Assembly (NCBI RefSeq): GCF_017939745.1
Contig: NZ_JAGKQQ010000001.1
Coordinates: forward strand, 2,666,001 to 2,730,000
Length of the DNA stretch: 64,000 bases
Direction of reading: 5' to 3'
Origin: Gemmata palustris
GTDB taxonomy: Bacteria; Planctomycetota; Planctomycetia; Gemmatales; Gemmataceae
In this document: positions 43,906-52,254 of the stretch, piece after piece
Numbering within the stretch: the stretch's first letter is position 1
Layout: every line of letters begins with the position of its first letter
The notes under the pieces: model-generated
Databases searched by the model: none
Told to the model about the DNA's origin: nothing
The model's input: only the letters and a program-made list of their open reading frames with translations
Made by a program: the position numbers and the translations under genes

Positions 43906-45912
43906 TTAGGGCGACGATGGTACGGCCCGCGCTAACGCCATTGTCGCCCAACAGGTAGCGGCGGCGGAGATGAACTGGGACCGGCCGTGCGGGAAGCCGC
44001 TATTGGAATACTCGACGATCGGGAAACTGCGAGTGGCCACGAACCAGGAACCGTCCGCCCACTGAGTTCGCAACAGAAACTCGACCCCGCGCCGGTAAAC
44101 CGGGTGATCGGCTGCGATGCCTCCGCTCTCGTGCAAAGCACACAAGGCCAGACCCGTGGCATAGGCGTCGCTCGTCAGCGTCGGCAACTGTGCCCAACCA
44201 CCATCTTCTCGCTGTTCAGCCACCAACTTCTCGACCACTTTTTTGATTGATTCGGGCTCGGCTTGTGCCCAACCGAGGCCGAGCAGTTGAAACGCCCGGT
44301 CCGTCGTGTCCACCGGCTCCGTGCTTTGCAGCCAGTGTCTCGCCAAATCAACTCGCGCAGCGATTTCCCGTTTTCGCCCTTTCGGGGCATAAGTCTGGAG
44401 CCCGCGGACCGCAAGCGCGGTGAACTGAAAATCGCTGGCCTCGTCCGGCGGGCGATAGTTTTCCTGTTGCCAGCGGCCGTCTTTGCGCTGGCGAAGTACG
44501 AGGTAGTGAACGAGAACGTCTGTAATTCGGCTGGCGGGTTCGTCCTCGGCGGCGAAGCCCGCTAACACGTGGACCGACAACGTCGGATCGATCCCCGTCC
44601 CCAACAGGAGCGGCCGAGCCCGGCCGCCCATGTCCTTCAGGACGTGGGTTCGTTCCTCGCTGACAATAGTCTCATCCACCTTGAACCCGCGCTTGCGGGC
44701 CAGGCCCACCGTCATCGACACCAGCGAGTGCTGGTGACACGTGACGCAGTCCCTGGTCTCGGTGATCTTCTGCTCGCTTTGTTGCAACAGGGGCAGCGCC
44801 GTACTCACGGCGCGCCGCACCGAATCGGCGCCCGGTGGGTGTTGTAGCGTGAGCACCTTTTCCGGTGGCGGAGGTTGCTTGGACTGTTCGGCGCCGGCCG
44901 CACGAAGCATTTTAACAATGTCCGTTTCCCCTCGGCACGCGGCCCAATCCGTCGCCGTTCTACCGCGCCAGTCCGTAACGTTGACGGTGGCTTTGGGGAG
45001 GAGGAACTGCATAGTCTCTTTGCTCGCGGTCGTGGCGGCGCCGAGCAACGCATTGTGATTAAATGGCCCACCCTGAACGTTGACGTCGGCTCCGGCGACT
45101 ATCAGAAGCCGCAGGCAATCCGCGTGGCCCATGCTGGCGGCAACACCAGCCGGTGTTTGCAGGATCCCCCGTTCGAGTTTGCAAACGGCGCTGGGGTTGG
45201 CACCTCGTTCCAGGAGCAGGGCGACGACCTTGGCGTTACCGGACAAGGACGCGCCGATCAGGGCCGTAAAGCCGGTCGGCGTTTGTGCTTTCACGTTGGC
45301 CCCGTGCTCGAGCAAGCAACTCACCGCATCGAAATCTCCGGTGCCCGCGGCGGCCATGAGCGCGGTGTAGGCCGGCCCGGTCGCGCGCCCGCTACCACTG
45401 CCTCCACGCGCGAGCAGCAGTTCGAGAGCGCGACGAGACCCCGGGATACTGGCGGTGGCGACCATGACAAAATCGTCGACCGGGGCGCCTCGATCGAGAA
45501 GAAGCCGCATTTTGTCGAGGTCGTGGGTCGTCCGCAGGAGCGGGGCCGTACCGTCCTGGCCGCGCGCGCGGATGTCTGCACCGTTTTCGATCAATGCGTG
45601 CATCGTCTCCGCGTCCGCGTAGAGAGCGGCGCGCATGAGTGCGGTATCGCCGGCTTCATCGCGCACGTTGGCGCTCGCGCCCTGTTGGAGCAGGTGCCGC
45701 ACCTGAGCGGTGTCGCCGTCACGGATGGCGTCAAGGAGCGCTTTGTCGAGCGCGCCCTGATCGGGCCGACTTTCCGAATCCGACGTGGGACTTGAACCCG
45801 TCGGCGCGAGTCCGGTGAATACCCAGATGCCGACTAGCGAGATAGCAAGGATGAGTAGAGAAGCGATACCGAACGTGCGAAGAGTCATTCCATTGCGGAT
45901 CGGTCGGAGCAT
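43906..45912 (-). CDS. Ankyrin repeat - CXXCH - alpha/alpha-toroid fusion protein
   Basis: 668 residues. One N-terminal membrane helix or signal anchor (FGIASLLILAISLVGIWVF) leads into about eight ankyrin repeats (~55-340), with hallmarks such as DEAGDTALMRAALYADAE and TGFTALIGASLSGNAKVVALLLERGA. At 389-393 a CVTCH motif flanked by His (CHQHS) may bind haem c. The C-terminal ~300 residues have repeats of the squalene-cyclase/prenyltransferase toroid kind, with QW-like motifs (QRKDGRWQQ, QREDGGWAQ, QWADGSWFV). No cyclase DxDD acid motif is seen, so enzyme activity is doubtful. Probably an envelope binding protein; function unknown. Confidence 0.85.
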   Translation of the reverse strand: MLRPIRNGMTLRTFGIASLLILAISLVGIWVFTGLAPTGSSPTSDSESRPDQGALDKALLDAIRDGDTAQVRHLLQQGASANVRDEAGDTALMRAALYADAETMHALIENGADIRARGQDGTAPLLRTTHDLDKMRLLLDRGAPVDDFVMVATASIPGSRRALELLLARGGSGSGRATGPAYTALMAAAGTGDFDAVSCLLEHGANVKAQTPTGFTALIGASLSGNAKVVALLLERGANPSAVCKLERGILQTPAGVAASMGHADCLRLLIVAGADVNVQGGPFNHNALLGAATTASKETMQFLLPKATVNVTDWRGRTATDWAACRGETDIVKMLRAAGAEQSKQPPPPEKVLTLQHPPGADSVRRAVSTALPLLQQSEQKITETRDCVTCHQHSLVSMTVGLARKRGFKVDETIVSEERTHVLKDMGGRARPLLLGTGIDPTLSVHVLAGFAAEDEPASRITDVLVHYLVLRQRKDGRWQQENYRPPDEASDFQFTALAVRGLQTYAPKGRKREIAARVDLARHWLQSTEPVDTTDRAFQLLGLGWAQAEPESIKKVVEKLVAEQREDGGWAQLPTLTSDAYATGLALCALHESGGIAADHPVYRRGVEFLLRTQWADGSWFVATRSFPIVEYSNSGFPHGRSQFISAAATCWATMALARAVPSSP

Positions 45913-46121
45913 CTAGCGCCCACCTTCTCAACGGGGTAAATCAAAGTCTTTCGCGTGCAGTTCTTTTTAGCGGCTGCAGTTTATGCGCGCCTCGCGATTC
46001 CCCATTTTGCGGGCAGCTTGCCGCGTGCGCCACCCGCGGTGAAACATGTTTCTTCAACCCAGATCTTCCTGGGCGGAAGTACCGGAAGAAGCTACCCGCA
46101 GATCTCTACCTGAAGCGAAAT

Positions 46122-46146
46122 CTGCTCGGGTTCCGAACCCGAGCAG
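46122..46146 (-). terminator. Hairpin downstream of pilT
   Basis: An 11-bp perfect stem (ctgctcgggtt at 46122-46132 with aacccgagcag at 46136-46146) with a 3-base loop, ~125 bp past the pilT stop. On the minus strand it is followed by atttcgctt, only a short T-run, so its terminator role is probable but not certain. The remaining ~330 bp of the pilT-ankyrin gap show nothing else. Confidence 0.5.
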
Positions 46147-46269
46147 GAGAAGTGATCTGCGCGCCGTGCGATGAGTACCAATTCCAGCACGGCTGGTAAG
46201 TGGGCAGACGCCACCAAACGAATGCGGTGGGCACCGAGGCTCCGCACCGCATTTTCCAACTAAGACCGG

Positions 46270-47469
46270 TCAGACCAGGCCGCTCGCCGCGACCTTGATA
46301 CCCTTGAGGGCCATGCGGAGCTGCTCCGGGTTGGGCGAGAACTCGAGCGCGGTCGCCTTGTCGATGCGCCCGCCCAAACACAGGTCTTCGAGGTTCTTGT
46401 TGAAGTCCATCATGCCTTCGTTGTAAAACGCGCGGATCGCGTCCAGGAGTTTCGCGTCCTGCGCCTTCAGGATGATGTCGCGGATGCTCGGGTTCACGAT
46501 CATGATCTCGTTCGTCGGCACTCGCTGCACGCCCGGGATGCACGACGGCACGAGCTTCTGCGCCACCACCGCCCGCAGGTTGAACACCAGCGACTGGCGC
46601 ACCGCCCCGTGCTGACTCGGCGGGAACAGCCCCAGGATGCGGTCCACCGTGCTATAGGCGTTCGAGGCGTGGATCGTCCCGAACACGACGTGGCCGGTTT
46701 CGGCCGCGTGGACCGCCGCCTCGAACGTCTCCGAGTCGCGCATTTCACCCACGAGGATCACGTCCGGGTCTTCGCGGACCGCGTGCTTCAGTGCGGTGTG
46801 CCAGTCGCACACGTCCAGGAACACCTCGCGCTGGTTCACGATCGACATCTTGTCCGTGAACACGAACTCGATCGGGTCTTCGATCGTGAGGATGTGGAGC
46901 GCTTCCGTCCCGTTCATGTAGTCGAGCATCGACGCGATCGTGGTCGATTTGCCCGACCCGGTCACGCCCGCGAGCAGCACCATGCCCTGTTCGTAGTGAC
47001 ACAACTTTTCGATCGTGGCCGGCAGCCCGAGTTTCTCGAACGTCGGGATGCTCTGGTTCACGAGCCGCGCGACCATCGCGAACTTGCCCCGCTGCTTCAG
47101 CAGGTTCACGCGGTAGCGCGCCTCGTCGTTGCCGATTACGTGCGCGAAGTCCGCGCCGCCGGTGTCGTCGAGAACCTTTTTGTCCTTGTCCCGCAGGATC
47201 GGGTAGATGAGCTTTTCGAGCGTCTCCTGCGTGAGCACCGGCGTGTTCATCTTCTGAATCACGCCGCGGAGCCGCATCATCCCCGGGAGCCCGGCCTTCA
47301 GGTGCAGGTCGGACCCCTTGTGCAACATCACCGTGCGGAACAACTGGTTGATTTGCGGCTCGCCGGCAATCGTGGCCGCGACCTTCAAACCCGGTTCCGG
47401 CGAGTTGATCGGGATGGGAACGTAGGGCGCCGGAGGGGGCGGAGGTGAAGCTGGTGTCGCAGGAGGCAT
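46270..47469 (-). CDS. pilT: Type IV pilus retraction ATPase PilT
   Basis: 399 residues. PilT is the hexameric ATPase that pulls in type IV pili. A Pro-rich N-terminal stretch precedes the usual start of the fold (INQLFRTVMLHKGSDLHLKAG). Walker A is GVTGSGKST; the Asp box region has LTIEDPIEFVF; Walker B is DVILVGEMRDSET; the His box is TGHVVFGTIHASNA. Other pilus genes are not adjacent here, though a DUF1559 prepilin-like gene is 3 kb away. A single-gene unit by spacing. Confidence 0.96.
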   Translation of the reverse strand: MPPATPASPPPPPAPYVPIPINSPEPGLKVAATIAGEPQINQLFRTVMLHKGSDLHLKAGLPGMMRLRGVIQKMNTPVLTQETLEKLIYPILRDKDKKVLDDTGGADFAHVIGNDEARYRVNLLKQRGKFAMVARLVNQSIPTFEKLGLPATIEKLCHYEQGMVLLAGVTGSGKSTTIASMLDYMNGTEALHILTIEDPIEFVFTDKMSIVNQREVFLDVCDWHTALKHAVREDPDVILVGEMRDSETFEAAVHAAETGHVVFGTIHASNAYSTVDRILGLFPPSQHGAVRQSLVFNLRAVVAQKLVPSCIPGVQRVPTNEIMIVNPSIRDIILKAQDAKLLDAIRAFYNEGMMDFNKNLEDLCLGGRIDKATALEFSPNPEQLRMALKGIKVAASGLV

Positions 47470-47544
47470 CGAAAGAAACTCCTTGATTCAGCAAATTCGA
47501 GAGGCATGAATTGGACGGCGCTCGCCGCCGGGCATTTCGCGCGA

Positions 47545-48327
47545 TCAGGCGCGGGCGATCCGCACCGGTACGCCCCGCGCCGCGAGATACGCCTTGGTGT
47601 CGGGAATCGAGTGCTCGTTGTAGTGGAAGATGCTGGCCGCGAGCGCCGCGTCCGCCCCGGCCTCGAACGCGAGCCGCAGGTGCTCCGGGTGCCCGGCCCC
47701 GCCACTGGCCACCACCGGCACGTTGACGGCCCGGCTCACCGCTTCGAGCATCGGGAGATCGTAGCCGTTCTTCGTGCCGTCCGCGTCCATCGAGGTGAGC
47801 ACGATCTCACCGGCACCGAGTTCGACCACCCGCTGCGCCCACGCGACCGCGTCCAGGCCGGTCGGCACGCGCCCGCCGTTGATGTGAACCTCGAAGAACG
47901 TTTCGCCGGACCCGTCGGGGCGCGGTCGGCGCTTGGGGTCGATGTTCACGACGGTCGCACAGGTGCCGAACTTGCGGCTCACCTCGGCGATGAGTTCGGG
48001 GGTCTTCACCGCGGCAGAGTTCAGGCTGACTTTCTCCGCGCCCGCCTGGATGAGCTGTGTCGCGTCCTCGATGGTCCGAATGCCGCCGCCGACGGTGAAC
48101 GGCATGAAGATCTGTTCCGCGACCCGGCGCACCATGTCCAGCATGATCGCGCGCCCCTCATGGCTCGCCGAGATGTCGAGGAACACGAGTTCGTCCGCAC
48201 CTTGCTCGTCGTACCGCCGGGCGACCTCAACCGGATCGCCCGCGTCGCGCAGGTCCACAAAATTGGTCCCCTTCACCACGCGCCCGCGATCCACGTCGAG
48301 GCAAGGAATGATCCGCTTTGTGAACAT
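47545..48327 (-). CDS. hisF: Imidazole glycerol phosphate synthase cyclase subunit
   Basis: 260 residues from ATG 48327 ([19 protein letters not shown]); an open extension upstream is not homologous. With HisH it makes imidazole glycerol phosphate and AICAR in histidine synthesis. Catalytic Asp residues are in PCLDVD and VNIDP, and the barrel shows [26 protein letters not shown] and [13 protein letters not shown]. hisH is not next to it. It is the housekeeping copy, in contrast to the paralogue in the neu cluster of the same window. Confidence 0.97.
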   Translation of the reverse strand: MFTKRIIPCLDVDRGRVVKGTNFVDLRDAGDPVEVARRYDEQGADELVFLDISASHEGRAIMLDMVRRVAEQIFMPFTVGGGIRTIEDATQLIQAGAEKVSLNSAAVKTPELIAEVSRKFGTCATVVNIDPKRRPRPDGSGETFFEVHINGGRVPTGLDAVAWAQRVVELGAGEIVLTSMDADGTKNGYDLPMLEAVSRAVNVPVVASGGAGHPEHLRLAFEAGADAALAASIFHYNEHSIPDTKAYLAARGVPVRIARA

Positions 48328-48570
48328 CGGGTCCGCGGTAAAGTCAAGAAAATGAACGGCGCTCACAGAGTTGATCGTACCGGCCGGGGTGGAACTGGTC
48401 AATCAGCGCCCGTGGCTTCAACGGCGTTCAGCGTTTTGCGCGCCGGTTTGTTGACCGGGCGCACCTTGGGCGACAATTGGGCGCCCACCTCCGGGAAACC
48501 AGCCCCCAGAAACGTGAGCAGCCCGGTCCTTCTGGAACCGAGCCGCTTGGAGAGGCGAAATCTTGGTGTT

Positions 48571-48729
48571 TCACGCCATCCGGTTCGCCGCAACCCACAG
48601 CATGTACGCGACCCGGTCGTTGAGCTTTTCGCGCTTCCGGCGGTGCAGGTACACGTCGCGGTATGCGTAGTACAGGCCCGCAATGGTAAGGCACGCAATG
48701 TTGCACGCGAGCAACTGGAACACGAGCAT
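48571..48729 (-). CDS. Small membrane protein of unknown function
   Basis: About 52 residues from ATG 48729 (or GTG 48723, which has a better-spaced GGAG). A single hydrophobic helix (LVFQLLACNIACLTIAGLYY) is followed by a basic stretch (HRRKREKLNDR) and an amphipathic end (AYMLWVAANRMA). Orientation with the basic part inside the cell is likely. I do not recognise the family. The gap to hisF on the right side of the map order is ~240 bp of featureless DNA. Confidence 0.4.
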   Translation of the reverse strand: MLVFQLLACNIACLTIAGLYYAYRDVYLHRRKREKLNDRVAYMLWVAANRMA

Positions 48730-48939
48730 TCTCCACTTCGGCTGTAGGCGACTTGTTTGGGTGAGGACAGGCGGGCGAATGTCTGAGGACACCCGAACCG
48801 TAGATCACGTGTTGGGGCGGTCAACCGCGCGGAGTGGAAAATGGTGCGGGTTAATTTGCTTGTAGTGACGGCTTTTTCGGCAGTTTTATCGTACCCGCTG
48901 AATGCGGTAAAACCGGCACATGCGAAGTTGACAGGGCGC

Positions 48940-49620
48940 TTATTGCGCGCTGTTTGAAGCGGCGAGTTCCCCGCGCAGGCCGATGAGCCCCTCACTACCG
49001 AGGCGAATCAGCGTGCCGTCCACTTCGACCTCAAAGAGGTCGTCGAGTTCCTGATACGCGAGCACGCGGACCCGCGCACCAGGGGTCAACCCTTGCGTGC
49101 GCCAGTGCCGGAGCCGGTCGGGGTTGTCGTCCTGCGCTTCGCGCACAACGACCACATCCCCGGCGCGAAACTCCGACAGGCGCTTGAGATTTCGCGACTT
49201 CAGTTCGCCGGTGCGCGACGGGATCGGGTGCCCATGCGGGTCTTCGTGCGGTTCGCCCAGGTAGTCGGCGAGCGCCTGTTCGAGGCGCGGGGAAATGGCG
49301 TGCTCGAGCGCTTCGGCCTCTGCGTCCACCTCGCTCCAATCGAGCTTCAAGACTTGCGTGAGGAAGAGTTCCACCAGCCGGTGACGCCGGATCACGCGGA
49401 GCGCTTCGGAAAGGCCCTCGGGCGAGAGCTTCGCGCCCGTTCCCGACGTGTACTCGATCCACCCCGCGTCCGCGAGCCGTTTGAGCATTCCCGTGACCGA
49501 GGGCGCCTTAACGCCCAGTGCGGTCGCGATCTTGCCGGACGCGACGCCCTCGTCCGCGCCGCCCAGCCGGTGAATGGCCTTCAAATAGTCCTGAACGGCT
49601 TGCGTCGGCTGATCGGGCAT
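48940..49620 (-). CDS. DtxR/MntR-family metal-dependent regulator
   Basis: 226 residues from ATG 49620 (PDQPTQAVQDYLKAIHRL); an upstream start adding nine residues is possible. The winged-helix N-terminus (SGKIATALGVKAPSVTGMLKRLADAGWIEY) matches DtxR, followed by the helical dimer/metal domain (RRHRLVELFLTQVLKLDW, ALEHAISPRLEQAL, GEPHEDPHGHPIP) with His and Glu metal ligands. The C-terminus is an SH3-like FeoA-type domain (LTPGARVRVLAYQ). These regulators repress iron or manganese uptake genes; none lie beside it, so its target is unknown. Confidence 0.92.
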   Translation of the reverse strand: MPDQPTQAVQDYLKAIHRLGGADEGVASGKIATALGVKAPSVTGMLKRLADAGWIEYTSGTGAKLSPEGLSEALRVIRRHRLVELFLTQVLKLDWSEVDAEAEALEHAISPRLEQALADYLGEPHEDPHGHPIPSRTGELKSRNLKRLSEFRAGDVVVVREAQDDNPDRLRHWRTQGLTPGARVRVLAYQELDDLFEVEVDGTLIRLGSEGLIGLRGELAASNSAQ

Positions 49621-49797
49621 GCCGAAACTCCGTGCGGGTTCGCCCACGTCATCTTAACGAACCCAAACACGCGAGCGCCGTGAGGAGTTCAAGAAACCAA
49701 GAAACCGGACCCTATCTCTTTACCTAATTGGGCTTCATCTTCCCTCGCCCACCGTGTTTCAGCCAAACGGCGGGAAGACAAAGTCAGGCCAAGTATT

Positions 49798-49869
49798 TGA
49801 CAGAATTAACAGGATCGACAGGATTTAAAACGCGCTTCGCGTTGGCTCTTGATCCCGTTAATCCTGTCA
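49798..49869. repeat. Inverted repeat of the 'ttgacaggattaac(a/g)ggat' type
   Basis: 20-base arms (49798-49817 and 49850-49869) pair with two mismatches; the loop holds a second hairpin (aacgcg/cgcgtt). It lies between lpxB and the DtxR gene. Half-copies of the same wording occur near 8315-8336. This family is seen between genes of diverse bacteria. Confidence 0.75.
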
Positions 49870-49929
49870 AAACGCTTCTTCCTTCTCGCGGCGCTAGGGC
49901 ACCGGGAGTGGCTCACAACACCGGTCGCT

Positions 49930-51075
49930 TTAAGCTGCACGTCGAACTTGCGATTCCTTCGATGCCCCCAACAAGAACGCCGCAGCGCGGTCGCACGCCC
50001 CAGGTACCGCGGCACGCGACCGCAGTTCCACGAGTCGATCCACAACGGCCGCCCGGCGCGATGGGTCGTTCAACCACCCGAGGATGTGCCCCGCGATCTC
50101 GGACGACTTGTCGCGCGAGGTCGCGAATTCCGGGAACAGTTCTTCGTTCAACAGCAGGTTCACCAGCGACATGTACCGCGCTTTGATGATCTGGTATAGC
50201 GCCCATGACGCGACTGCCCCGACGCGGTACACCACCACCGTCGGCTTCGCCCGGTACATCAGCTCCAAACTCACGGAGCCGGACACCGCGATACAGGCTT
50301 CGGCCAGTTCGATGACCTCCGGCGTGCGCCCGACTTGGATCTCGACCGGCAGGCCGGGGGGCAGGATCGCGCGCACCGCATCGGCTTGGCGCTGATTAAA
50401 CGCAGCGATCAGGAACCGCGTGTCGGGCCGGGCCGCGTAGACCTTTTGGGCTGCGGCGAGCATCATCTGTGCGTTCGCGGCAACTTCCCCGTTGCGCGAC
50501 CCCGGGAGGATCGCAACGCGAGCACCGGGCTTCGCTCGCTCCTGGGTGAGAAAGAGGGGATCGAGTTGCTGCTGGGCGAGTTCGTCGAAGTACGGGTGCC
50601 CGATGTAGTGCGTCTTCACCCCGCGCTCGCGGTACCATTTGTCTTCAAACGGGAGCGCGGTGAGTACACCTGTGAAGCACTTCCGCACGGTTCGCACGCG
50701 GCCCTGCCGCCAGGCCCAAATTTGCGGCGGAACGAAGAAGTAAGTCGGGATGCCGAAATCGCGAATGCGCTTGGCGAGTTCCAAATGGAAACCCGGGTAA
50801 TCGATCATTACGACCGCGTCGGGTTTCTGCGCGCGGATGTGGCGCACGGCCAAATCGCCGATGTGGAAGAACGTCGGCAGTTCGCGCACGACGTTTTTGA
50901 TTCCCATCACCGCGAAGTTCGCGAGTGGGTACAGCAGGTCCGCGCCGGCTGCGCGGATGCGGCCGCCCCCGAGAGCGGTGACACGGGAATCGGGCTGTGC
51001 GGCAAGAACGGCGCGGACGAGATTGGAGCCGTGCAGATCCCCGCTCGGCTCCCCAGCGCTGAGAAACAGCTTCAT
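49930..51075 (-). CDS. lpxB: Lipid-A-disaccharide synthase
   Basis: 381 residues, family length. LpxB joins UDP-diacylglucosamine to lipid X to form the lipid A disaccharide at the inner membrane. Family signatures are the start SAGEPSGDLHGS, GIKNVVRELP, VMIDYPGFHLELAKR, YFFVPPQIWAWRQGR, ALPFEDKWYRERGV with GHPYFDE, LPGSRNGEV and VSGSVSLELMYRAKPTVVVYR. It indicates that this planctomycete can make lipid A, so a Gram-negative-type outer membrane. Other lpx genes are not in this window. Confidence 0.97.
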   Translation of the reverse strand: MKLFLSAGEPSGDLHGSNLVRAVLAAQPDSRVTALGGGRIRAAGADLLYPLANFAVMGIKNVVRELPTFFHIGDLAVRHIRAQKPDAVVMIDYPGFHLELAKRIRDFGIPTYFFVPPQIWAWRQGRVRTVRKCFTGVLTALPFEDKWYRERGVKTHYIGHPYFDELAQQQLDPLFLTQERAKPGARVAILPGSRNGEVAANAQMMLAAAQKVYAARPDTRFLIAAFNQRQADAVRAILPPGLPVEIQVGRTPEVIELAEACIAVSGSVSLELMYRAKPTVVVYRVGAVASWALYQIIKARYMSLVNLLLNEELFPEFATSRDKSSEIAGHILGWLNDPSRRAAVVDRLVELRSRAAVPGACDRAAAFLLGASKESQVRRAA

Positions 51076-51141
51076 CGTGGCGTCCCTGCCATCGTTGAGG
51101 GTGCGTTCAGTAGCTCGCCCGCGATGGGCGAGCCAACCAGC

Positions 51142-51573
51142 CTAACCCTTCGCCGGGGGCGGGGTTACGGCTGCGCCCACGGGTTCGGGGACGGCGGTCA
51201 CCCCGGACCCGCGCCCGGGAAGATCGGTCGTCTCCGCGACGCGGCGGTACCCGAGCGAGCGGAGCACCTCCAACACCTCGCTCCACGTCGGGAACGGGCG
51301 CCGGTTCTCGCGCTTGTACCGGTCCATTGCCTTCATGAACTCGGTCTCGTCGTCCGAGTAATCGCGCTCGCACGTCGTCGGGTCAATGAGCCGACGGCGC
51401 TCGCTGCTCTTGCGCTTGGCAGCTGCGTTCTCGGCGCGCCGTCGGTCCGTCGCAACGGGAATGTTGCGCTTACGACGATCGGCCGGGAAACCGGTTCCGC
51501 CGGACTTTTGTTCGGCATCAGGACCGGCATCAGGCGCCACTGCGGGTTGCGTGGCGTTTGTAGGGTTCGACAT
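51142..51573 (-). CDS. Conserved hydrophilic protein of unknown function
   Basis: 143 residues from ATG 51573. The N-terminal ~70 residues are polar and basic ([30 protein letters not shown]), probably disordered. A compact conserved-looking segment follows ([20 protein letters not shown] then [19 protein letters not shown]), helical, of a kind I associate with uncharacterised planctomycete proteins. No signal peptide or membrane helix. It starts ~66 bp before lpxB and reads the same way, so the two may be co-transcribed. The frame stays open ~160 codons upstream of the chosen start, but that part is not protein-like. Confidence 0.6.
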   Translation of the reverse strand: MSNPTNATQPAVAPDAGPDAEQKSGGTGFPADRRKRNIPVATDRRRAENAAAKRKSSERRRLIDPTTCERDYSDDETEFMKAMDRYKRENRRPFPTWSEVLEVLRSLGYRRVAETTDLPGRGSGVTAVPEPVGAAVTPPPAKG

Positions 51574-52254
51574 TAGCGGTGCCTCACAGCCGAAAAAACG
51601 GGGGGAAGGCTGGAGCCAGGCATCCGCGGCCAACCTTGGCCGATCGCACGTCCTGCGCGATCCTAGAGGATGAACGGGTGTTTCTAAGAGTACCCGACTA
51701 ACGGGATGTGTCAACCGAAATTCACGCCGCGTCCCAATTCCGTGAGGAATTATTGTGGTAATGCGTGCGGCTTTCCGAGATGCGCGAATTTGGAGACTTT
51801 GTACCGCCCATTCCTTTCGCAGAATTGCGACGTAATCGTTGCTAGTTGCAAAGCGTCGATCGGGTGCATTTTCACTTGGCAAGGACAATGGCAATGCGTA
51901 TACTATCAGTAGTTTTTGGAGGTATTCCCCACTAGAGGTGAACGCTGCCCGCAAGGGCAGCGGGTAAGAGTGGGTGAAGTCGAGAACAACGTGGGTCGTG
52001 CGTCCAATCTGTTGCTCCTCAGACCCGATCACCCGCCACCCTATACGGGCAGGCCACATTGAGCGGGTAACTGATGACTAACAGGCACTCAAAATACAAG
52101 ATCCGGGAGCAAAACCACTTACAACAAAATGGCTAACATTTGCCCAGGGCCAAAACGTTAGCGAATGTTAGCCCTTTGCCCACCCCACCTGGGTCGCCGA
52201 AGCGAGATCCAGACGAGGTGGGCAGCAAGTCGCACCAGAATCTCTGCGTGTTTA
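51574..52254. other. 681-bp intergenic region, low G+C, with a GCAA-loop hairpin
   Basis: The G+C is well below its neighbours. A 7-bp perfect stem with a GCAA tetraloop (gctgccc 51944-51950, loop, gggcagc 51955-51961) is the kind of stable hairpin found in structured RNAs; the surrounding ~200 bases match no RNA family I know. Another hairpin at the right end is listed separately. No protein gene was accepted. Confidence 0.4.
52131..52173 (-). terminator. Hairpin past the outer-membrane barrel gene
   Basis: ggctaacatt (52131-52140) pairs perfectly with aatgttagcc (52164-52173) over a 23-base loop. Placed ~80 bp after the stop of the leftward barrel gene; on the minus strand the stem is followed by attttgttgt, a partly T-rich run. 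Likely a terminator. Confidence 0.5.

Noticed and set aside
51574-52059. N-terminal extension of the hydrophilic protein upstream of 51573
   Set aside because: The extension has a composition unlike a protein domain and runs through low-G+C DNA; the ATG at 51573 begins the protein-like part.
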